Positions 6,702 through 10,759 of a DNA stretch of 10,759 nt are shown here, piece after piece (positions within the stretch are counted from its first letter, which is position 1; the number at the start of each line of letters is the position of its first letter). The notes beneath the pieces are model-generated. The model was given only the letters and a program-made list of their open reading frames with translations, did no database searches and had not been told where the DNA came from. The DNA comes from DATJFH01 sp035495815 (GTDB lineage Bacteria > Acidobacteriota > Terriglobia > Bryobacterales > Bryobacteraceae): assembly GCA_035495815.1 (NCBI GenBank), contig DATJFH010000390.1:1-10759 (forward strand). The letters run 5' to 3'. Both the position numbers and the translations under genes were made by a program.

Positions 6702-8069
6702 ATGAAAGACCGGTTCGGATTCGATTGGAGCAGGATCCAGGGCGCTCCCTACTGGAGCAAGCCGATGATCGGGCGGCGCATGTTTTTCCGCCACGCAGCT
6801 TCGGCCGTGGGCGGATACTTTCTGCTGCCGGGCCGGCCGATGGAGACGGTCGCCAAAGCCGCCGTCACCACCCGGGGGACAGCCAGGAACGTGATCTTCA
6901 TCATGATGACGGGCGCTCCCAGCCACACCGACACCTTCGACCTGAAGGAAGGCTCCTGGACGCCGGCGTCCTTCAAGCCGGCGAGTTACAACGGCGTGCG
7001 TTTTCCGCAGGGCCTGATGCCCACGATCGCAAACCATATGGATTCGATCGCGCTGGTGCGCTCGCTGTACGCCTGGGCGGGGGTGCACGGCCTGATGCAG
7101 GCCTGGGTGCAGATCGGACGCAATCCGATCTCGGCGCTGGCCAAGATCAGCCCGCATATCGGGTCGGTGGTATCGATGGAGCTGAACCAGGGCGTCAACC
7201 AGACGCTGCCGACGTTCCTTGCCCTCAATGGACAGCCGGCCGCCGGAGCGGGGTACTTCTCGACGGAGCACTCTCCGTTCCTGGTGACGGCCGGCTCCGC
7301 CCTGGCGAACACGACGCATCGCGACGGCGCGGCTCGCTTCGAAGCCCGCTACGGCTTGCTGCAGGACATGGACGTGGAATCGCGCTACTTCAGCGGCATC
7401 GGTCCCGGCCCGGCGGAAATGGCGGCATGGAACCAGCGGTCGCGGCTGCTGATGTACAACAGCGACGTCGACAAGGTGTTCAACTTCGATCAGAACGAGA
7501 AGAACCGCTACGGCAATACAGCTTTCGGCAACGCCTGCATCACGGCCCGCAACCTGCTGCGCGCCAAACTGGGAACACGCTTCATCCAGATTACCTTCGG
7601 TAGCTGGGACCACCACGTGAACATTTACGGGGCGAACACGCAGCTGTCCGTGATGGCCCGGCAGTTCGATGGCGGCCTGGGAATGCTGCTCGCGGACCTG
7701 AAAGCCGAGGGGCTGCTGGACGAGACGCTGATCGTGGCGCAGGGCGAGTTCGGCCGCACGGTCGGCCCGCTCAACTCGAACGGCGGCCGGGATCACCATC
7801 TGCAGCAGGCGGCGCTGTTTGCCGGAGGAGGCGTGCGCGGCGGACGCGCCATCGGCGCAACCAACGCCACCGGCAGCGACACGGTCAGCCCAGGCTGGTC
7901 GCGTGACCGGTACGTCCGGGTGGAAGACATCGAAGCCACCATCTACTCCGCTCTTGGAATCGACTGGACCACGGTACGCCGCGACGATCCGCTGAAGCGC
8001 GGCTTCGAGTACGTGCCTTTCGCGTCCGATCAGGACCTCTACGGTCCGATCCACGAGTTGTGGGGATAA
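6702..8069 (+). CDS. DUF1501 protein with Tat-like leader
   Basis: The product is 455 residues. I chose ATG 6702 because GGGGGAGA lies just before it and it follows the upstream stop; an ATG at 6651 would add 17 residues that overlap the DUF1549 gene. The N-terminus has a twin arginine at 25-26 (GRRMFFRHAAS) followed by a hydrophobic stretch, a Tat-type leader as is common in this family. NVIFIMMTGAPSHTDTFDLK (63-82) matches the family's opening strand, in which a GGPSQVDTFD-like block is typical. Later come ITFGSWDHHVN, GEFGRT (348-353), then GGRDHHLQQAALFAGGGVRGG and AIGATNATG. These acidic and histidine motifs resemble the metal site of the alkaline phosphatase/sulfatase superfamily, to which DUF1501 is related. 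No substrate is established. It is probably an exported partner of the DUF1549 protein. Confidence 0.94.
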   Translation: MKDRFGFDWSRIQGAPYWSKPMIGRRMFFRHAASAVGGYFLLPGRPMETVAKAAVTTRGTARNVIFIMMTGAPSHTDTFDLKEGSWTPASFKPASYNGVRFPQGLMPTIANHMDSIALVRSLYAWAGVHGLMQAWVQIGRNPISALAKISPHIGSVVSMELNQGVNQTLPTFLALNGQPAAGAGYFSTEHSPFLVTAGSALANTTHRDGAARFEARYGLLQDMDVESRYFSGIGPGPAEMAAWNQRSRLLMYNSDVDKVFNFDQNEKNRYGNTAFGNACITARNLLRAKLGTRFIQITFGSWDHHVNIYGANTQLSVMARQFDGGLGMLLADLKAEGLLDETLIVAQGEFGRTVGPLNSNGGRDHHLQQAALFAGGGVRGGRAIGATNATGSDTVSPGWSRDRYVRVEDIEATIYSALGIDWTTVRRDDPLKRGFEYVPFASDQDLYGPIHELWG

Positions 8070-8071
8070 AT

Positions 8072-8088
8072 CCGGGGAGAAATCCCGG
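8072..8088. terminator. Short hairpin between convergent genes, weak terminator candidate
   Basis: CCGGG (8072-8076) pairs with CCCGG (8084-8088) around a 7-base loop, between the DUF1501 stop (8069) and the end of the minus-strand membrane protein (8092). The stem is short and has no T-run on either strand, so a shared terminator role is only a guess. Confidence 0.25.
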
Positions 8089-8091
8089 CGG

Positions 8092-8487
8092 CTACTTGCG
8101 CTTCGGCCTTCTCCGGAACTGAGACCATGCTCCCGGAATGGCCAGCAGCGCGCCCAGCGTGAGCCAGACCGCCGTCCGGAATTCGTCCTTGCCTGCAAAG
8201 GTGTAGCCGGTCAGAAAATACCCGCGGAACATCATCCCGAAGGCCACCAGCGCGTGGATGAGGAACAGAAATCGCAGCTTCCCCAGCAAAGCGAGGGTGA
8301 GAGAGATCAGCCCTCCCAGTCCGGACGCCAGCAGGAAATACGTGAGCGCACTGCCCTTGAACGGCGTCATGCCGAGATTCAAAGTGTGGCTATTGCTTCC
8401 GATGGCGACCAGCGACAGACCGAGAAGGAAAAGCGAGAGACCGAGATGAAAGAGGTAACTGTAGATGCGTAAGAGTGCGCCGATCAC
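8092..8487 (-). CDS. Unrecognised four-helix membrane protein
   Basis: The product is 131 residues and I do not recognise its family. Four hydrophobic segments are visible: about residues 8-28 (SYLFHLGLSLFLLGLSLVAI), 47-66 (ALTYFLLASGLGGLISLTLA), 71-92 (LRFLFLIHALVAFGMMFRGYF) and 104-122 (AVWLTLGALLAIPGAW). The tail SQFRRRPKRK is strongly basic, which by the positive-inside rule suggests a cytoplasmic C-terminus. The start is GTG 8487; no clear Shine-Dalgarno sequence precedes it, so the start is less certain than the frame. It is transcribed towards the DUF1501 gene and divergently from the hfq-like gene, with 140 bases between the two start codons. There is no operon partner in the window and no evidence for a function. 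Confidence 0.75.
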   Translation of the reverse strand: MIGALLRIYSYLFHLGLSLFLLGLSLVAIGSNSHTLNLGMTPFKGSALTYFLLASGLGGLISLTLALLGKLRFLFLIHALVAFGMMFRGYFLTGYTFAGKDEFRTAVWLTLGALLAIPGAWSQFRRRPKRK

Positions 8488-8523
8488 AAAGCGCTTATTC
8501 TAACAGGGTTTGGGAAACAAGTG

Positions 8524-8553
8524 TTGCGGCCCGTCAAAATATTATGGTATGAA
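8524..8553 (+). promoter_or_regulatory. Candidate promoter of the hfq-like gene
   Basis: TTGCGG (8524-8529), an 18-base spacer and TATGAA (8548-8553) form a plausible sigma-70 promoter in a locally AT-rich stretch (AAAATATTATGGTATGAAT). Transcription would begin near 8560, downstream of the in-frame ATG at 8553. That favours the GTG at 8628 as the real start and leaves a leader of about 70 bases. Confidence 0.4.
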
Positions 8554-8583
8554 TGAAGCAAGTCGGACACCCAGTTCCAACCG

Positions 8584-8607
8584 GCCGAGCGATCGGCATC
8601 TTTTTTT
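8584..8607 (+). promoter_or_regulatory. Leader hairpin with T7 run: attenuator or Hfq-binding element
   Basis: GCCGA (8584-8588) and TCGGC (8593-8597) enclose a GCGA tetraloop of the stable GNRA type; ATC and then seven T's (8601-8607) follow. This is the layout of an intrinsic terminator, with a short stem, placed between the candidate promoter and the GTG start of the hfq-like gene. Hfq proteins elsewhere bind the U-tail after such hairpins and control their own messages, so self-control is a reasonable guess. The hairpin and T-run are seen; the role is inferred. Confidence 0.45.
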
Positions 8608-8627
8608 GTTCAAAAGGAAGGCTCTCT

Positions 8628-8939
8628 GTGGAATCTGCGAACAGAAAACTGATCCGTCCATCCCTGACGGAATTGAAGGAGCAAATCAATCCGCCCCGCA
8701 GGGCTCAGAAAAAACCGGCCCCTCCGGATCAAACCAATGCCGAGAACTTTTACTACGTCAAGCAGATGCAGGCCAAGACTCCCATGGTCTTCGTGCTGCG
8801 GGATGGCGAGACTCTGCACGGAGTGATCGAGTGGTACGACAAATCGTGCCTCAAAGTGAACCGGACCGAAGGCGCCAACCTGCTGCTGTACAAGCCCAAC
8901 ATCAAGTACATGTACAAGGACGGCGAGAGGAACTCCTAA
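8628..8939 (+). CDS. hfq: Hfq/Sm-like RNA-binding protein with basic N-terminal extension
   Basis: From GTG 8628 the product is 103 residues. I prefer this start because AAGGAAGG (8614-8621) sits 6 bases upstream, whereas ATG 8553 falls inside the candidate promoter and would add 25 unrelated residues. Residues 1-36 are a basic, proline-rich extension (RKLIRPSLTELKEQ, PPRRAQKKPAPP). Residues 37-100 align with the Hfq core: NAENFYYVKQM with helix 1, MVFVLRDGETLHGVIEWYDK (53-72) with the Sm1 motif (G60, G65, D71), and LLLYKPNIKYMYK (85-97) with Sm2. The usual Y-K-H of the proximal RNA site reads Y88-K89-P90, and the rim arginine patch is replaced by QMQAK. Hfq forms hexamers that pair small RNAs with messages; whether this variant does so is open. 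Its stop overlaps the convergent thioesterase gene. Confidence 0.85.
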   Translation: MESANRKLIRPSLTELKEQINPPRRAQKKPAPPDQTNAENFYYVKQMQAKTPMVFVLRDGETLHGVIEWYDKSCLKVNRTEGANLLLYKPNIKYMYKDGERNS

Positions 8940-9415
8940 ATCGCTTTGCGCCGCATCTCGAGCCGGTATTCCCGGCGGCGGGCGGCGTCCTCATAACGGC
9001 GCTTTTCATCCCCGGTTTCCGGAATCACCAGGGGGACCGGGACGGGAACGCCGTCTGCATCCAGAGCCACGAACGTCAGGTACGCGGATGAAGTGTGCCG
9101 CACGTTTCCGGTCTGCAGGTCCTCGACGAACACCTTCACTCCGATCTCCATCGACGTACGGAAGACGCGGTTGACCGACGAGCGCAGCAGGATCAACTGG
9201 CCGATCTTGACGGGGTGGAGAAAGTTCATGTAGTCGACCGAGGCCGTCACCACCGGCCGGCGCGCGTGCCGCAGGGCGGCCAGTGCGGCCGCCAGGTCCA
9301 CCAGGTGCATCACTTTCCCGCCGAGCACGTTGCCGAGCCCGTTGGCATCGTTGGGCAACGCCAGCTCCGAGTATTCCGACGCCGATTCACGGACAAATCT
9401 GGGTTGATCGTTCAA
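8936..9415 (-). CDS. Acyl-CoA thioesterase, hotdog fold
   Basis: The product is 159 residues, typical of single-domain YciA/ACOT-type acyl-CoA hydrolases, which cleave acyl-CoA to a free fatty acid and CoA in the cytoplasm. Motifs: P21-N-D-A-N25-G, then GNVLGGKVMHLVDLAAALAA, where N25 and D40 match the conserved active-site Asn and Asp positions; VVTASVDYMNFLHPVKIGQ; RTSMEIGVKVFVED; and the closing strand SSAYLTFVALDADG. The C-terminal 30 residues are charged and helical-looking (EKRRYEDAARRREYRLEMRR), as is common in this family. The start is TTG 9415; an in-frame stop lies a short way upstream and the next methionine (36) is past the catalytic Asn, so TTG is the best choice despite a weak ribosome binding site. 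Its last four bases overlap the end of the hfq-like gene on the other strand. Confidence 0.92.
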   Translation of the reverse strand: MNDQPRFVRESASEYSELALPNDANGLGNVLGGKVMHLVDLAAALAALRHARRPVVTASVDYMNFLHPVKIGQLILLRSSVNRVFRTSMEIGVKVFVEDLQTGNVRHTSSAYLTFVALDADGVPVPVPLVIPETGDEKRRYEDAARRREYRLEMRRKAI

Positions 9416-9446
9416 GTTATTTTCCGGCTGCCTTTCACGTTAGTAC

Positions 9447-9485
9447 AAAAAAACTGCCGGCGGCGCCGGGAGCGGCGGCCGGCAG
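9447..9485 (-). terminator. Intrinsic terminator of the LRR gene pair
   Basis: On the minus strand, CTGCCGGC (9485-9478) pairs with GCCGGCAG (9461-9454). Inner CGCC/GGCG pairs lengthen the stem, and the hairpin is directly followed by seven T's (9453-9447). This is a textbook Rho-independent terminator 67 bases after the LRR gene stop. It separates the LRR genes from the thioesterase gene, which is read in the same direction and has no obvious -35/-10 pair in the 31 bases left before its start. Confidence 0.88.
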
Positions 9486-9552
9486 GGGGCGCGGGCGGGC
9501 CGAGCATCGTTCGCGGATGGGATCTCCTGCCGGGCGGTGGTCGAGCCCCGGC

Positions 9553-10464
9553 CTACCGGACCGGCATGGTCATCTTTGTTTCGGTGACGTCCAGGAACTC
9601 CAGCTTCAGCCCGGCCAGAAACGGGGCGGCGTCGTCCCCGATGCGCGGGGCCTTCCACAGGCTCAGCCTGCGCAGCTTGGGAAGAGCCGCCAGGTTTTCC
9701 AGGCCCTTTCCGGTAACCTGTGTGCGGCTCAGATCGAGCGCACGCAGCTCGCGCAGGTCCTTCAGTTTCGCCAGTCCGAGATCGGTGATCCTGGCTCCGC
9801 CCAGATTCAGCTCCTCCAGATTACGCAGCGCGGCGATAGGCTCCATGCCCGCGTCGGTGAGAGTTACGAACCAGAGCCCGGAGTCGGTCCTCTGGGATCC
9901 GCTCAGATCGAGGCTCGTCAAGCCGGGCAGCAGCTTCAGAAAGTGCAGCCCCGCGTCGCTGGTCTTGTTGCCGCCAACCGCGAGATGCTTCAGGTTCGAC
10001 AGCGCGGAGAGAAAATCGAGGCCGTTGTTGGTGATCTGGGCGAAGCCGGCGTCGAGCCAGCGCAGGGTGGTCAGCGACGAGATGTGCTCGAGCCCGGTGT
10101 CGGTAATCTTGGTCCCGCGCACGTTGAGGCGCTCCAGGTTTTTCCAGCCGCGGAGGTGCGCCAGTCCTTCGTCGGTGACGTGCTCGGCGTAGCAGAGGTT
10201 CAGGTCCCTGACGCCGCGCAGCGGTTTCAGGCGCTCGAGACCCAAATCGGTGACATGCGTGTAGGACAGGTCGATCTTCACCAGGTTCGGCAGGTGTTCG
10301 AGCAGGCTCAGGTCCGAATCGGTGACCCAGCTGGCATGCAGATCGACCGCGGTGACGCGCGAGGCGGCGTCGCGGACGACGTGTCCACCCTGCGCTTCCA
10401 CCCAGGAGGCGACTTCGGCGTCGGGATTGACGGCGGCCAGCAGGGCCAGGAATGCCACCAGCAT
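9553..10464 (-). CDS. Exported leucine-rich-repeat protein
   Basis: The product is 303 residues. A short hydrophobic N-terminus (MLVAFLALLAAVNPDA) may be a signal peptide, though it lacks a basic residue. From residue 37 there are ten repeats, nearly all of 24 residues, with the pattern LxxLdLsxTxiTDxGLexLxxLxx, and a partial eleventh at 288-303. Clear examples are LVKIDLSYTHVTDLGLERLK (61-80) and LERLNVRGTKITDTGLEHIS (110-129). Repeat 7 (182-215) is 34 residues long and looks like two repeats joined by a deletion. Such proteins form a curved solenoid that binds partner proteins; no enzyme domain is present. The ATG lies 4 bases after the stop of the upstream LRR gene and GGGGGAG sits just before it, so the two are co-translated. 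Function unknown; an adaptor or surface-binding role is inferred. Confidence 0.88.
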   Translation of the reverse strand: MLVAFLALLAAVNPDAEVASWVEAQGGHVVRDAASRVTAVDLHASWVTDSDLSLLEHLPNLVKIDLSYTHVTDLGLERLKPLRGVRDLNLCYAEHVTDEGLAHLRGWKNLERLNVRGTKITDTGLEHISSLTTLRWLDAGFAQITNNGLDFLSALSNLKHLAVGGNKTSDAGLHFLKLLPGLTSLDLSGSQRTDSGLWFVTLTDAGMEPIAALRNLEELNLGGARITDLGLAKLKDLRELRALDLSRTQVTGKGLENLAALPKLRRLSLWKAPRIGDDAAPFLAGLKLEFLDVTETKMTMPVR

Positions 10465-10468
10465 GGTT

Positions 10469-10759
10469 TTAACTCCCCCGCCGTGTGGGCAGGCTGGAAT
10501 CGCGATCCCAGATGATCCTGCAGCCCGGCAGCGCCGCCTTCAGTTTTTGATAGCCGGGCTCGGTCACCAGGGTGTGATACAGATTCAGCAGCTTCAGCCG
10601 CGCGAACCCGGTCAGATTCTCGACTCCGGCGTCGGTAATTCCCGCGCTGTCGAGGCGCAGCTCCTCCAGACGGGTCAGCGTTTTGAGCCTGGCCACGCCC
10701 GCGTCGGTCACGGCCGTGTAGTCCAGGTTCAGCCGGGTGAGCGCCGGGAGCGCGCCGAT
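10469..10759 (-). CDS. Leucine-rich-repeat protein, C-terminal part (5' end outside window)
   Basis: The frame is open from the right edge to TAA 10469, showing the last 96 residues. They hold three repeats of the same type as the next gene: LTRLNLDYTAVTDAGVARLK, LEELRLDSAGITDAGVENLT and LKLLNLYHTLVTEPGYQKLK. The end cap ALPGCRIIWD is the usual finish of bacterial LRR proteins of this class, followed by a short tail (RDSSLPTRRGS). The neighbouring LRR protein lacks this cap. The shared repeat type and 4-base spacing suggest a tandem duplication that has stayed in one operon. The missing N-terminus prevents saying whether it is exported or carries another domain. Confidence 0.85.
   Translation of the reverse strand: MGALPALTRLNLDYTAVTDAGVARLKTLTRLEELRLDSAGITDAGVENLTGFARLKLLNLYHTLVTEPGYQKLKAALPGCRIIWDRDSSLPTRRGS

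Noticed and set aside
6690..8198. A 502-codon minus-strand frame antisense to the DUF1501 gene
   Set aside because: It is in antisense register with a clear DUF1501 protein, has no family motif and would overlap the end of the membrane protein gene.
8510..9091. A 193-codon plus-strand frame overlapping the hfq-like gene
   Set aside because: It is a shifted frame with no motif. The frame from GTG 8628 has the ribosome binding site and a recognisable Sm fold.
9095..10515. Long plus-strand frames antisense to the thioesterase and LRR genes
   Set aside because: Their apparent repeats (such as recurrent VGDLG and LQVRQ blocks) are mirror images of the LRR coding repeats on the minus strand. The terminator and ribosome binding sites all support the minus strand.
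9560..10750. Regular DNA repeats of about 72 bases that could suggest a repeat array
   Set aside because: The period equals 24 codons and the units are diverged; they are the coding repeats of LRR proteins, not CRISPR or satellite DNA.

Overview
The window reads as chromosomal DNA of a GC-rich acidobacterium, most likely of the Solibacter/Bryobacter group. This is inferred from the gene families: a MacB-like permease of the acidobacterial ADOP type, a PadR-controlled ABC cassette, a DUF1549/DUF1501 pair, an Hfq-like protein with a basic N-terminal extension, and tandem leucine-rich-repeat (LRR) proteins. No mobile element, CRISPR array, tRNA or rRNA was recognised. Coding density is high; the longest gaps are about 110-140 bases.

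Layout. (1) Bases 4484 to 1, minus strand: a tightly packed operon of a PadR-type repressor, a small two-helix membrane protein, an ABC ATPase and a very large permease that runs off the left edge. The permease frame is open from 2943 to 1. It joins an ABC-2-like half (about 540 residues) to an ADOP/MacB-like half, and the leucine codon preference inverts close to the junction. (2) Bases 4583-4724, plus strand: a 19-residue lysine-rich mini-gene with its own -10 box and ribosome binding site, followed by a strong hairpin. (3) Bases 4783-8069, plus strand: an exported DUF1549/DUF1553 protein with one CxxCH motif, then a DUF1501 protein with a Tat-like leader; the two appear co-transcribed. (4) Bases 8487-8092, minus strand: an unrecognised four-helix membrane protein. 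(5) Bases 8524-8939, plus strand: an Hfq/Sm-like gene whose leader carries a hairpin followed by seven T. (6) Bases 9415-8936, minus strand: an acyl-CoA thioesterase that overlaps the hfq-like gene tail-to-tail by 4 bases. (7) Bases 10759-9553, minus strand: two adjacent LRR genes, the first cut by the right edge, ending in a strong intrinsic terminator.

How the genes may work together. The PadR operon looks like a self-regulated export system in which the ATPase drives the ABC-2 half of the permease and possibly also the MacB half. A perfect dyad over the padR -10 region and start codon is a good candidate operator. The DUF1549 and DUF1501 products are probably exported partners. The Hfq-like protein could act on its own leader, because a hairpin followed by U's is the kind of RNA end that Hfq binds. 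All functional links are inferred from sequence and gene order alone.
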